Source of the DNA: Saccharothrix sp. NRRL B-16348
GTDB lineage: Bacteria; Actinomycetota; Actinomycetes; Mycobacteriales; Pseudonocardiaceae
Direction: 5' to 3'
NCBI RefSeq assembly: GCF_001280085.1
Contig: NZ_LGED01000035.1
Span: 62,001 to 126,000 of the forward strand
Length of the DNA stretch: 64,000 nucleotides
Under the pieces are notes generated by a model. It had not been told where the DNA came from. It saw only the letters and a program-made list of their open reading frames with translations, and did not search any database. This document shows positions 19,649 through 29,753 of the stretch, in pieces (the first letter of the stretch is position 1; each line of letters starts with the position of its first letter). The translations under genes were made by a program, and so were the position numbers.

Positions 19649-21205
19649 CTAGCGGGGCGTCCATTTCTCCAGGTTCCACCACGGGCCCCACGACAGGGCG
19701 CCGTGCGCGTGCGGGTCCACGACCTCCTGGTAGCCGTTCCAGTTCTCCCGCACCACGTACGTGTGGCGCACCGACGCCAGCACCACCATGCCCGGCGAGG
19801 CCACGTACGCGCGCTGGAACTGCTTGTACGCCGCCGCGCGCTGCGCCGGGTCCAGCAGCGACCGCCCGGCGTCCAGCGCGGCGTCGACCTGCGGGTTCGA
19901 GTAGCCCCACGGGTTGGGGGTGTGCAGCGGCTGGTAGGTCATCAGGTCAGGGTCGAACGGGGTGCCACCGCCGTGCAGCAGCGCGTCCACGCCCAGCCTC
20001 GGCGTGAGGGCCTCCCAGCTCAGCCCGGCCAGCTGCACGTCGAGGCCGACCGCCTTGGCGTCCGCGGCGAACGCGGTGGCCAGGTCGGCGCGCACCACGT
20101 CGCCGATCGGGTACATCAGGGTGAACCGGGCGGCCACGCCGTCGCGCGCCCGCACGCCGTCCGCGCCGCGCACCCAGCCCGCCTGGTCCAGCAGCAGCTC
20201 GGCCAGCGCCTTGTCGTAGGCGAACCGGGCGCCGGTCTCCACGAACTCCGGCAGCGTGTCCGGCACCGGCGTGCTCACCACCGCGCCGTGGCCGCCGAGC
20301 AGGTTGTCCACCATGCCCTTGCGGTTGACCGCGTGGTTCAACGCCATCCGGATGGCGCTGTCACCCGTCACGGCGCCACCCGGCAGCGTGACGGCACGCA
20401 GGTCGGCGCTGCGGTGCGTGATCAGCCTCATGCCGTTGGCGTTGCTGAACGACGCGGCCAGCCGGGGCGGCAGCGCCGTGCCGTCGAACTCGCCCGCCTG
20501 CATCCGCTGGGCACGCGTGTTGTCGTCCGGCACGAACACCACGGTCAGCTTGCGGACCTTGGGCTCGCCGCCGAAGTAGGACGCGTTGGCCTCCAGCACC
20601 ATCCGGTCGCCCTTGCGCCACTCCACCAGCTTGTACGGGCCCGTGCCGACGGGTCGCACGTCGCGCAGCGGCCCGCCGAGCGCCTCGCTGGGCAGGATGC
20701 CGAGCACCAGCGTGTGCGGGAACGCCGCCCACGGCCTGGCCAGCGTGAACCGGACCGTTCGGGGGTCCAGCTGCTCCACCCCGGCCAGCTCCGCGAACGC
20801 GGCCCGCTCGGTCGAGCCGGACGCCGGGTCGAGCAGCGCCCGGTAGGTCGCCACCACGTCCTCGGGCCCGAACGACGTGCCGTCGGTGAACTTCACGTCC
20901 TCGCGCAGCGCCACGGTCCAGCTCAGCCCGTCCGCGGCGGGTGTCGGGGCGTCCACCGCGAGCTGGGGCCGCACCGAGCCGTCCGCGCGGTGCTCCACCA
21001 GCCCGTCGTACAGCTTGGACACGCCCTCGCGGCCGTAGCCGAGCAGCGGGTTCAGCGTGGTCGGCTCCATCGGGTCGGCGAGCACGAGAGCGCTGTTGTC
21101 CGACGTGCCCTCGGCGCTCGGTGTCGTCGTGCCCGTGCACCCCGCAGCGGCGAGGAGGGCTGCGACGACGAGCACGGGGAGGAGGGAGCGCACGAGACCC
21201 GACAC
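19649..21205 (-). CDS. ABC transporter substrate-binding lipoprotein (family 5)
   Basis: The 518-residue protein has a lipoprotein signal (MSGLVRSLLPVLVVAALL, lipobox LAAAGC, lipidated Cys about 23) and the SBP_bac_5 fold used for peptides, nickel or other solutes: LVLADPMEPTTLNPLLGYG, LSWTVALREDVKFTDGTSFGPEDVVATY and DPDLMTYQPLHTPNPWGYSNPQVDAAL. It would sit on the outer face of the membrane. No permease or ATPase genes are next to it, so it is an orphan binding protein here. Ligand not assignable. Confidence 0.92.
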   Translation of the reverse strand: MSGLVRSLLPVLVVAALLAAAGCTGTTTPSAEGTSDNSALVLADPMEPTTLNPLLGYGREGVSKLYDGLVEHRADGSVRPQLAVDAPTPAADGLSWTVALREDVKFTDGTSFGPEDVVATYRALLDPASGSTERAAFAELAGVEQLDPRTVRFTLARPWAAFPHTLVLGILPSEALGGPLRDVRPVGTGPYKLVEWRKGDRMVLEANASYFGGEPKVRKLTVVFVPDDNTRAQRMQAGEFDGTALPPRLAASFSNANGMRLITHRSADLRAVTLPGGAVTGDSAIRMALNHAVNRKGMVDNLLGGHGAVVSTPVPDTLPEFVETGARFAYDKALAELLLDQAGWVRGADGVRARDGVAARFTLMYPIGDVVRADLATAFAADAKAVGLDVQLAGLSWEALTPRLGVDALLHGGGTPFDPDLMTYQPLHTPNPWGYSNPQVDAALDAGRSLLDPAQRAAAYKQFQRAYVASPGMVVLASVRHTYVVRENWNGYQEVVDPHAHGALSWGPWWNLEKWTPR

Positions 21206-21222
21206 TACCTAGAGTGGGCCGC

Positions 21223-22002
21223 ATGCGTGTCGCCCTCTGCCAGATCACCTCGTCCAGCGACCCGGCGGCCAACCTCGACCTGGTGCGCGCGGAAACCGCG
21301 CGCGCGGCGGCGGGCGGGGCGCGCGTGGTGGTGTTCCCGGAGGCCACGATGTGCCGGTTCGGCGTGCCCCTCGGCCCGGTGGCCGAGCCGTTGGACGGCC
21401 CGTGGGCGGGCGCCGTGCGGGACATCGCCGACGAGCACGGCGTGGTCGTCGTGGCGGGCATGTTCACGCCCTCGCCCGACGGTCGGGTGACGAACACCCT
21501 GCTGGTCACGGGCGGTGGCCACCACGTCGGCTACGACAAGATCCACCTGTTCGACGCGTTCGGGTTCACCGAGTCGCGCACGGTCGCGCCCGGCTCCGCG
21601 CCGGTGGCCGTCGAGGTCGACGGGGTCACGTTCGGCCTGGCCACCTGCTACGACGTGCGGTTCCCGGAGCTGTTCCGGGCCTTGGCCGACCGGGGCGCGA
21701 CGGCCGTGCTGGTGTGCGCGTCGTGGGGCTCGGGGCCGGGCAAGCGCGAGCAGTGGGAGCTGCTGGTGCGCGCGCGTGCGCTGGACTGCACGTCGTGGGT
21801 GCTGGCGTGCGGCCAGGCCGATCCCCGGGTCGACCACGGCGGCGCGCCGACGGGTGTCGGCTACAGCACGGTCGCGTCGCCGCTGGGCGAGGTGGTCGAG
21901 CAGCTGGCCGGCGAGCCGGGGCTGATCCTGACCGAAGTGGACACCGAGAGTGTCACGCGGGCGAGGGATGCGTTGCCAGTCCTGGCGAATCGCCGACTCT
22001 GA
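21223..22002 (+). CDS. Carbon-nitrogen hydrolase (nitrilase superfamily, Nit1/Nit2-like)
   Basis: A 259-residue single-domain amidase of the nitrilase superfamily. The Glu-Lys-Cys catalytic triad is present in VVVFPEATMCRFG (Glu about 45), GYDKIHLFDAFGFTES (Lys about 108) and LATCYDVRFPELFR (Cys about 144). The IHLFDAFGFTES segment resembles deaminated-glutathione/omega-amidase-type members, but the substrate is not certain. A TAGAGT box at 21210-21215 ends 7 nt before the ATG, so the mRNA may be leaderless. The gene diverges from the ABC lipoprotein with only 17 bp between start codons, so the promoters must lie inside the coding ends. Confidence 0.88.
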   Translation: MRVALCQITSSSDPAANLDLVRAETARAAAGGARVVVFPEATMCRFGVPLGPVAEPLDGPWAGAVRDIADEHGVVVVAGMFTPSPDGRVTNTLLVTGGGHHVGYDKIHLFDAFGFTESRTVAPGSAPVAVEVDGVTFGLATCYDVRFPELFRALADRGATAVLVCASWGSGPGKREQWELLVRARALDCTSWVLACGQADPRVDHGGAPTGVGYSTVASPLGEVVEQLAGEPGLILTEVDTESVTRARDALPVLANRRL

Positions 22003-22114
22003 ATCTCTTTCGGGCGACCTTCCCTAACACGAACGGGTGGCAGCCGAATAGGTGGCCCTTCGAGCCGGGAAGCCCTTTGCGGGACGTAACACGACACGCG
22101 AAGGGGACCCGGCC

Positions 22115-23038
22115 ATGATCAACCAGGCCGAAGTGGACCGCCTGTACGACTGCGAAGTGATCGACGAGCACGGTGAGCGCATCGGCACGGTCAAACAGGT
22201 GTGGCTCGATGATCGGGACGGGCGGCCGATGTGGGCCTCGGTGCACACCGGCCTGTTCGGTCTCAAGGAGTCGTTCGTGCCGATCCAGGACGCGACCATG
22301 GGCAAGGGCGTCGTCACGGTGCCCGTGGAGAAGCAGCAGGTCAAGGACGCGCCGCGGATCGACGTGTCCGACCAGCACATGTCCGACCGGCAGCAGGACG
22401 AGCTGTACGAGTACTACGGCATGATCCCGACGCACCGCACCGGCGACCACGACCGGCTGCCGAACCGCGGGCGCACCGAGACCAAGCCCATGCCCGCCGC
22501 CGGCCACACGTCCGGGCTGACCCGCGGCGAGATGCGCGGCGGCGGGATGCCCGGTGAGACGCGGCCCGAAGGACGCGGCACCATGCGCGGCCAGACCACC
22601 GCCGGTCAGGCCGCCGCGGGACAGCCCGCCACCGGGAAGCGCGGCCGCCACGAGGCGAGCACGGGCGACTCGGTCACCCGCTACGAGGAAGAGCTCGACG
22701 TCGGCACCCGCGAGGTCGAGGCCGGGCGGGTGCGCCTGGTCAAGCACACCGTGACCGAGCAGAAGGACATGACGGTGCCGGTGACGCACGAAGAGGTCCG
22801 CGTGGTGCGCGAGCCCGCCGAGGGCGCGCCGACCAGCCACGCGTTCACCGACGAGGAGGCCGAGGCCGAGGTCACCCTCCGCCGGCAGGAGCCCGTGGTG
22901 GAGAAGAAGACCCGGCCGGTGGAGAAGGTCCGGCTGGACAAGCAGACCGTCACCGAGCAGGAGCGCGTCCACGGTGAGGTCCGCAAGGAACGGGTGGACG
23001 TGGAGCGCGACGACCAGATCAAGCGGCGCGACTCCTGA
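22115..23038 (+). CDS. PRC-barrel and DUF2382 stress-type protein
   Basis: The 307-residue protein has an N-terminal PRC-barrel (about residues 1-75, with DCEVIDEHGERIGTVKQVWLDD), a long Gly/Arg/Thr-rich linker (about 100-185) and a C-terminal DUF2382 domain (about 190-300) with VTRYEEELDVGTREVEAG, VRLVKHTVTEQ and the related VEKVRLDKQTVTEQE repeat. This pairing is common in actinobacterial and Deinococcus stress proteins; the molecular role is unknown. ATG at 22115 follows AAGGGGA. It is highly charged and probably soluble. It is monocistronic; a weak GC hairpin lies between its stop and nadC. Confidence 0.88.
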   Translation: MINQAEVDRLYDCEVIDEHGERIGTVKQVWLDDRDGRPMWASVHTGLFGLKESFVPIQDATMGKGVVTVPVEKQQVKDAPRIDVSDQHMSDRQQDELYEYYGMIPTHRTGDHDRLPNRGRTETKPMPAAGHTSGLTRGEMRGGGMPGETRPEGRGTMRGQTTAGQAAAGQPATGKRGRHEASTGDSVTRYEEELDVGTREVEAGRVRLVKHTVTEQKDMTVPVTHEEVRVVREPAEGAPTSHAFTDEEAEAEVTLRRQEPVVEKKTRPVEKVRLDKQTVTEQERVHGEVRKERVDVERDDQIKRRDS

Positions 23039-23097
23039 ACAGGGCGTGCCCGCGCCTGTGCCCCGGGTGCGGGCGCGTTCCCTCTTCCGTTCGACGA

Positions 23098-23961
23098 CTA
23101 CCGCAGGTCCAGCCCCAGGTCCAGCGCCGGGGCGGAGTGCGTGAGCCCGCCGACGGCCAGGTAGTCCACGCCCGTCTCGGCGTAGGCCCTGGCCACGTCC
23201 AGCGTGAGCCCGCCGGACGCCTCCAGCGCGACACCGCCCGCCCGCCGCACCGCCTCCGCGCACTCGGCGGCGGTGAAGTTGTCCAGCAGCACGAGTTCCG
23301 CGCCCTCGGCGACGGCCTCGTCCAACTGGTCGAGCGAGTCGACCTCGACCTCGCACGGCAGGTGCGGCGCGTGGGCGCGCACGGCGGCCAACGCCGCCCG
23401 CACCGAGCCCGCGGCCCGCACGTGGTTGTCCTTGATCAGCACCGCGTCGCCGAGGCCGAGCCGGTGGTTGACGCCGCCGCCGCAGCGCACCGCGTACTTC
23501 TCCAGCAGCCGCAGCCCCGGCAGGGTCTTGCGGGAGTCGCGCACGCGCGCCTTGGTGCCGGCGACCTCGTCCACCCAGGCGGCGGTCAGCGTGGCCACGC
23601 CGGACAGGTGGCACAGCAGGTTCAACGCGGTGCGCTCGGCGGTGAGCAGGCCGCGCACCGGGCCCCGCAGCACCAGCGCGGGCTCGCCCGGCACGGCCTT
23701 GTCGCCGTCCCGCCGCTCCTCCAGCACTTCCACGTCCGTGACCTGTCGGAACACCTCCAGCGCCACCGGGATGCCCGCGAGCACCCCGGCCGCGCGCGGC
23801 GTCAGCTCCGCCACGGCCACCGCGTCCGCGGGCACGGTCGCCTCGGTCGTCGCGTCCGCGCCGTACCGCAGGTCCTCCTCCAACGCCGTCGCGATCACGC
23901 GCCGCACGTCGTCCGGATCGAGCCCGATGCTCGACCCCGCAAGCAGGTCTTCGGTGCTCAT
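23098..23961 (-). CDS. nadC: Quinolinate phosphoribosyltransferase
   Basis: NadC turns quinolinate and PRPP into nicotinate mononucleotide, the end of the de novo NAD route. The 287-residue protein has the N-terminal LEEDLRYGADATTEATVP, the catalytic segment TALNLLCHLSGVATLT, DSRKTLPGLRLLEKYAVRCGGGVNHRLGL with substrate-binding Arg/Lys/His, IKDNHV and LLDNF. ATG at 23961 overlaps the nadB stop (ATGA). A longer frame to 24042 lies within nadB and is not used. It ends the nadA-nadB-nadC operon under NrtR control. Confidence 0.97.
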   Translation of the reverse strand: MSTEDLLAGSSIGLDPDDVRRVIATALEEDLRYGADATTEATVPADAVAVAELTPRAAGVLAGIPVALEVFRQVTDVEVLEERRDGDKAVPGEPALVLRGPVRGLLTAERTALNLLCHLSGVATLTAAWVDEVAGTKARVRDSRKTLPGLRLLEKYAVRCGGGVNHRLGLGDAVLIKDNHVRAAGSVRAALAAVRAHAPHLPCEVEVDSLDQLDEAVAEGAELVLLDNFTAAECAEAVRRAGGVALEASGGLTLDVARAYAETGVDYLAVGGLTHSAPALDLGLDLR

Positions 23962-25576
23962 GCCACTCCCCTCGCCACCACCGGATCGGCCAGCACCGGC
24001 TGACCGGACGGGTTGAGCCGGACCACCTGGCTCCGCTGCCACCGCGCGTCGTCCCGCTCGGTGAAGTCGGTCCGCACGTGGCAGCCGCGCGACTCCTCGC
24101 GCTCCGCCGCCGCCGCGATCAACGCCCGCGCCGCCACGGTGAGCGCCGCGTCCTCGACCAGTTGCCTGCCGTCCAACTTGCGGTCCACAGTGGACAGGTC
24201 GAGCACCGACCCGACCACGGCCAGGCCCTCGGCGTCACGGCCGATCGCCGCGTACCGGGACATGACGCGCTGCAACGAGTCCCGGTCGGCCACCGGCGCC
24301 GTCGGCAGCTCCACCGCGGCCGACGCCGACGGCTTGGCCAGCACGCCGAGCGCCAGGTCCGCCGCGACCGCCTCGGCCGCCCGCGTGCCGACGACCAGGC
24401 CTTCGAGCAGGCTGTTGGACGCCAGCCGGTTCGCGCCGTGCAGGCCCGTGCGGGCCACCTCGCCCGCCGCGTACAGGCCGGTCACGCCCGTTCGTCCGTC
24501 CACAGCGGACACCACGCCGCCGCACGCGAAGTGCGCCGCGGGCGCCACCGGGATGGGCTCGCCCGCCGGGTCGACCCCCGCCGCGAGGCAGGCCGCGTGC
24601 ACGGTCGGGAACCGGCGCGCGAAGTCGGAGATGCCCGTGGCGTCGAGGAACACGTGGTCGTCCACGCCGCCGGGAGCGCCCGCCATGTGCCGGGTGATCG
24701 CCGCGGCCACCACGTCACGCGGTGCCAGGTCCTCCAGCGGGTGCACGCCGCGCATGACCCGCGCGCCGGTCGCGTCGACCAGCACCGCGCCCTCGCCGCG
24801 CACCGCCTCCGTGACCAGCGGGCAGCGGCCACGCGCGCCACGCCCGGTGTAGAGCACGGTCGGGTGGAACTGGACGAACTCGACGTCCGCCGCGAGCGCG
24901 CCCGCACGCAGCGCCAGCGCCAGGCCGTCGCCGGTGGCCACCTCCGGGTTGGACGTGGCCTGGTAGAGCTGGCCGAGGCCGCCGCTGGCCAGCAGCACGG
25001 CGGGCGCGCTGAGCACGCCGGGCACCCCGTTGCCGTCCAGCACCAGCAGGCCGCACACCTGGCCGAGCGGCGTGCGCACCGCGTCCACCGCGACGTGCTG
25101 CTCCAGCACCGGCACCCGCCCGTCGGACGCCGCCGCCAGCAACGCGCGCTCCACCTCCGCGCCGGTCGCGTCACCGCCCGCGTGCACCACCCGGAACGCG
25201 CTGTGCCCGCCCTCCCGCGTGCGGGCCAGCCCACCGGTCGGCGCGGCGTCGAACACCGCGCCCCGCTCGCGCAACCGCGCCACCGCGGCCGGGCCACCGG
25301 CGATGATCGCCTCGACCGCGGCCTCGTCGCACAGCCCGGCGCCGGCGACCAGCGTGTCGCGCACGTGCGCGTCGACCGTGTCGCCCTCGTCGTGCTCGCC
25401 GGGCAGCACGACGGCCACGCCGCCCTGCGCCCACCGGGTGTTGCCGTCCTCGCCTGCCGCCTTCGTCACGACCAGGACCCGGAGCCCCAGCTCACGCGCG
25501 CGCAGCGCCGCCGTCAGACCGGCCACCCCCGTGCCGACGACCAGCAGGTCGGCGCGGGCCTCCCACCGAGGTGTAG

Positions 25577-25580
<4 letters not shown>
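23958..25580 (-). CDS. nadB: L-aspartate oxidase
   Basis: NadB oxidises aspartate to iminoaspartate with FAD. The 540-residue flavoprotein has the Rossmann motif [15 protein letters not shown] near the N-terminus, [28 protein letters not shown] in the active-site region, [10 protein letters not shown], and the C-terminal FAD segment [34 protein letters not shown] at 25580 overlaps the nadA stop; the open frame continues to 26246 but only antisense to coding. It is the middle gene of nadA-nadB-nadC. Confidence 0.97.
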
Positions 25581-26596
<1,016 letters not shown>

Positions 26597-26616
26597 GGGT
26601 TCCTCCCTTGAGCCAG

Positions 26617-26639
26617 GTTTTCGCCTAACGGTCGAAAAC
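26617..26639. promoter_or_regulatory. NrtR operator between nadA and nrtR
   Basis: GTTTTCG (26617-26623), nine bases, then CGAAAAC (26633-26639) form a perfect 7-bp inverted repeat. Length, symmetry and AT-rich arms fit the NrtR operator class, and the site sits exactly between the nadABC operon and the gene for an NrtR-type protein. It lies at the expected -35 position of the nrtR promoter (TAGTAT -10 at 26648-26653), so it can serve both units. Confidence 0.85.
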
Positions 26640-26660
26640 GTGGCCGATAGTATCAGCCGA

Positions 26661-27350
26661 GTGGGTCTAGCGGGACATGAGGTGCTGGCCGCGGTGCTCC
26701 AGGTGAGAGCCGGATCACTCCAGGTCATGCTGTGGGAGCGCGCTCGGGAACCGCACGCTCACCGCTGGTCACTGCCCGGTGGCGGACTCGGCGACGACGA
26801 GGACGTCGAGGCCTCGATCCGCCGTCAGCTGGCCGAAAAAGTCGACGTGCGACAGTTGTCACACGTCGAGCAGCTGGCCGTGTTCAGCAACCCCGCGCGG
26901 GTGCCCGGGCCGCGGGTGGTGGCGACCGCGTTCCTCGGCCTGGTGCCGTCGCACATCGACCCGCTGGTGCCGTCGGACACGGCCTGGCACCCGGTGGACG
27001 CGCTGCCCGCGACCGCGTTCGACCACGAGGCGATCTGCCGCCGTGCCCGCAGCCGGCTCGCGTCGAAGCTGTCGTACACGAACCTGGGCTTCGCGCTGGC
27101 GCCACCGGAGTTCACCATCTCCGCGTTGCGCTCGCTGTACTCGGCGGCCCTCGGGTACAAGGTGTCGGCGACCAACCTGCAACGCGTGCTGTCACGGCGG
27201 GGCCTGCTGGAGCCGACCGGAGGGACCGTGCAGCCGGGGCCGTCCGGTGGCAGGCCGGCGGCGCTGTTCCGGTTCGTGTCGGGGGAAATGCGGATCACGG
27301 ACCCGTTCGCCGTGCTGAGGCCGCCGTCCGCCCGTAGCTTGGGTCCGTGA
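26661..27350 (+). CDS. nrtR: NrtR-type Nudix-related repressor of NAD synthesis
   Basis: The 229-residue protein has an N-terminal Nudix-like domain (about residues 5-130, with [27 protein letters not shown] in place of the Nudix box) and a C-terminal winged helix (about 145-225: [27 protein letters not shown]). In the presumed Nudix helix the usual REExxEE series is degenerate ([12 protein letters not shown]), as in NrtR proteins that bind ADP-ribose without hydrolysis. It represses nadABC until ADP-ribose signals NAD turnover. I chose GTG at 26661, downstream of the operator and 7 nt after TAGTAT; an earlier frame start overlaps nadA. It overlaps the next gene by 4 bp. Confidence 0.92.
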   Translation: MGLAGHEVLAAVLQVRAGSLQVMLWERAREPHAHRWSLPGGGLGDDEDVEASIRRQLAEKVDVRQLSHVEQLAVFSNPARVPGPRVVATAFLGLVPSHIDPLVPSDTAWHPVDALPATAFDHEAICRRARSRLASKLSYTNLGFALAPPEFTISALRSLYSAALGYKVSATNLQRVLSRRGLLEPTGGTVQPGPSGGRPAALFRFVSGEMRITDPFAVLRPPSARSLGP

Positions 27351-28027
27351 CGACGACGCTCCCGCTGTTCCCGCTGGGCACCGTGCTGCTGCCCGGGGCG
27401 TCGCTGCCGTTGCACGTCTTCGAGCCGCGGTACCGGCAGCTGACCGTGGACCTGGTGACGGGCGCGGTGCCGGAGCGGACGTTCGGCGTGGTGTCGATCA
27501 AGCAGGGGTGGGAGGTCGGCGCGGAGAACGTCGAGGCGTTGTCCGACATCGGGTGCACGGCGGTGCTGGGCGAGGCGCGGCGGCTGCCGGACGGCCGGTA
27601 CGACCTGACCACGAAGGGCGGTCGGCGGTTCCGGCTGCTGGACGTGGACGAGGACAGCGCGCCGTACCTGGTCGCGTCGGTGCAGTGGGTGCCGGACACC
27701 GCGGCGCCGCCGGAGGTCGAGGCCGTGCTGCCGCTGCTGGCGGAGAGCGCGCGGGCGGCGCACGGGCGGTACCGGCAGGCCGCGTACCAGAGCGTGGGCC
27801 GGCGGCCACCCGGTCCGGACACCGCGTTGGCCGACCTGGCGTACGCGTTGGCGGGCGACTGCCTGCTGACGCTGGAGGACCGGCAGCGGCTGCTGGAGGA
27901 GACGTCACCCGCCCGGCGGCTGCGGATGGTGCGGAAAGTGCTGCACCGCGAGGCGGGCATTCTCGACGCGTTGAGCGCCGTGCCCGCGCCGTTGTCGGAA
28001 TTGGGCCACCTGCCTCATCGCAACTGA
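27347..28027 (+). CDS. LON substrate-binding domain protein
   Basis: The 226-residue protein is a stand-alone Lon N-terminal domain, without ATPase or protease. It begins [31 protein letters not shown], the typical PUA-like strand pattern of the family, and ends with a helical region (about 165-215). Such proteins are widespread in actinobacteria and have no clear biochemical role; an adaptor function is only a guess. The GTG start overlaps the nrtR stop by GTGA, so it is probably co-translated with nrtR. Confidence 0.88.
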   Translation: MTTTLPLFPLGTVLLPGASLPLHVFEPRYRQLTVDLVTGAVPERTFGVVSIKQGWEVGAENVEALSDIGCTAVLGEARRLPDGRYDLTTKGGRRFRLLDVDEDSAPYLVASVQWVPDTAAPPEVEAVLPLLAESARAAHGRYRQAAYQSVGRRPPGPDTALADLAYALAGDCLLTLEDRQRLLEETSPARRLRMVRKVLHREAGILDALSAVPAPLSELGHLPHRN

Positions 28028-28058
28028 CCGGCCACGCGGGCGGTGTAACATACCGCGA

Positions 28059-28793
28059 ATGAACGCCATGCGTGCGCTGCTCGGGCTCGACCTCCCGTTG
28101 ATCGCGGTGAGCTTCGCAGACGACGACAGTGCGCAGGCGGCGGCGGAAGCGCGTTCCCTCGGGGTCGACGTGGCCGAATTGCGCATCGACCGGTTCTCGC
28201 GAACCGATGTCGGGCACGTTCTCGAGCAGGTGCGCGCGTTCGAGGGGCTGCCCGTTCTGGCGACCGTGCGCTCGGCGGCGGAGGGCGGCGGGTGGAACGG
28301 CGGCGAGGCGGCGCGACTGGAGCTGTTCCGCGAGGTCGCACCCCTGGTGGACGCCGTGGACGTCGAGCTGTCGTCGAGTGAGGTCGTGGCGGACGTGATC
28401 GCCGCCGCGCACGCTCACGACGCGCTGGCGATCGTCTCGTTCCACGATTTCGACCGCACTCCCGACATCGGCGAACTCGACGCTGTCGTCCGTGCGGCGA
28501 AAGAGGCCGGTGCGGATATCGTGAAGATTTCCACGATGGCGAGGACCGGCGCCGACGTGAAGACTCTTGCGTCATTGTTGGTGAATTCCGGGGACGACCA
28601 GGAAATGGTCGTGATCGCCATGGGCGAGATCGGCACCGCGTCCCGGATCTTCTTCCCCGCGCTCGGTTCGCGGTTGACTTACACGTTCATCGGCCACCAG
28701 CCCACGTCGGGCCAACTCGATTACGCCGAGACGTCCCGGCTCATCCGGCAGTTCTACCCGGGGTACGACCGGAGGAGCGCGGTCGACGCGTGA
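28059..28793 (+). CDS. aroD: Type I 3-dehydroquinate dehydratase
   Basis: The 244-residue TIM barrel fits type I dehydroquinases, which use a Schiff-base lysine. Seen are VAELRIDRF near the N-terminus, VSFHDFDRTP with the catalytic His (about 129), GADIVKIST with the Schiff-base Lys (about 156), AMGEIGTASR and TSGQLDY at the place of the usual APGQ loop. It would make 3-dehydroshikimate in the shikimate pathway. Actinobacteria normally use the unrelated type II enzyme (AroQ), so this form may be an extra, perhaps catabolic, copy. A TAACAT box 7 nt before the ATG suggests a leaderless mRNA. No other shikimate gene is near. Confidence 0.9.
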   Translation: MNAMRALLGLDLPLIAVSFADDDSAQAAAEARSLGVDVAELRIDRFSRTDVGHVLEQVRAFEGLPVLATVRSAAEGGGWNGGEAARLELFREVAPLVDAVDVELSSSEVVADVIAAAHAHDALAIVSFHDFDRTPDIGELDAVVRAAKEAGADIVKISTMARTGADVKTLASLLVNSGDDQEMVVIAMGEIGTASRIFFPALGSRLTYTFIGHQPTSGQLDYAETSRLIRQFYPGYDRRSAVDA

Positions 28794-29174
28794 CCTCCCG
28801 CTCCACACCCCCGAGCTGACCGCTCGCCGACCGGGACGCGAGACCGACCTCCACCGAGCGCCCTGATCGGCCCGTGCGCATCTCCCGCCAGCGGGACACC
28901 CGCGGGAACAGCCGGTCACGGAGCGTGCGCGGCGGCACGCGTGGAATCGCCTCCCGCACCCGGTCGACCATGCGGGACATAGACGTCCTCGGGCACTTTC
29001 GGGCAGGCTTCGAGTCGCGGGCCGCGCGCCACGAAAAGAGCGCGCGACAGTTTCCGCTCGGCTCGACCTCGTCCCGTCGATTCCGGTGGACGAGGCTGCC
29101 CTGAATGCCACGCCGGCACACCGCGGTGGCTGTCACGGCGGTTCCGGCGGGCCGGGATCCTGCTGGGGGAATGC
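28794..29174. other. Intergenic region between aroD and an ECF sigma gene, no confident gene
   Basis: About 380 bp with small open frames on both strands, including a basic, Arg-rich one on the minus strand (about 28741-28990) that overlaps the end of aroD. None has a convincing start, family match or neighbour logic. I see no strong terminator. The sigma factor promoter is presumably near the right end. Confidence 0.5.
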
Positions 29175-29693
29175 ATGGCAGATTTCGACACGTTCTTCAC
29201 CGAGTACCGCCGATGGCTGGTGCGGCAGGCGTACGCGCTCTGCGGCGATCCGCACGAGGCGGAAGACCTGGCGCAGTCGGTGTTCGTCAGGATGTACCGG
29301 AGGTGGCACACCGTCGAAAGACCCGAGGAGCTGCGCGGATACCTCAAGCGAGTGCTGAACAGCGTGTTCGTGGACACCCGCAGAAAGGCCGCGGTCAAGC
29401 GGGAGGTGTTGGGCCCCGAGCTGCCGGAGGAACCCGCGGGCGACGGGGCCGCCCTGGGCTCCGCGGCGCTGGACGGCCCGGTGTTCCACTCGCTCTGCCG
29501 ATTGCCGGAACGACAGCGGCAGATCATCTTCCTGCGGTTCTGCGCCGACCTGGACATCGAGGAGACGTCACGGGTGCTCGGCTGCACGCGGGGCACCGTC
29601 ACCAGTCAGACCAGTCGCGGTTTGTGCAGGCTCCGCCAACTGCTCGGTGACGAGGCGATCGACAACGCCTACTACACCGGTCACCCCTGCTGA
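29175..29693 (+). CDS. ECF-type sigma factor
   Basis: The 172-residue protein has sigma region 2 (FDTFFTEYRRWLVRQAYALCGDPHEAEDLAQSVFVRMYRRW, about residues 4-44) and region 4 (LPERQRQIIFLRFCADLDIEETSRVLGCTRGTVTSQTSRGLCRLRQLL, about 110-157), without regions 1 and 3: an extracytoplasmic function sigma factor. No anti-sigma gene with transmembrane segments follows; a strong terminator ends the unit 32 bp after the stop. The ligand or stress that activates it is unknown. The SigE-like (actinobacterial ECF) subgroup is likely from the region 4 pattern. Confidence 0.93.
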   Translation: MADFDTFFTEYRRWLVRQAYALCGDPHEAEDLAQSVFVRMYRRWHTVERPEELRGYLKRVLNSVFVDTRRKAAVKREVLGPELPEEPAGDGAALGSAALDGPVFHSLCRLPERQRQIIFLRFCADLDIEETSRVLGCTRGTVTSQTSRGLCRLRQLLGDEAIDNAYYTGHPC

Positions 29694-29724
29694 TCGCACC
29701 ACCCGTTCGACCGATGATCGGAGC

Positions 29725-29753
29725 GGTCCCCACGTCATTCAGGCGTGGGGACC
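29725..29753 (+). terminator. Terminator after the ECF sigma gene
   Basis: GGTCCCCACG (29725-29734) pairs perfectly with CGTGGGGACC (29744-29753) over a 9-nt loop, followed by TTTCC. It is the cleanest intrinsic terminator in the window. Confidence 0.85.

Noticed and set aside
22003..22114. Sigma-B-type promoter before the PRC/DUF2382 gene
   Set aside because: The gene type suggests it, but I found no convincing GTTT/GGGTAT pair in the 112 bp.
28741..29136. 131-codon minus-strand frame between aroD and the sigma gene
   Set aside because: Basic low-complexity product, overlaps the aroD end, no ribosome site and no domain.
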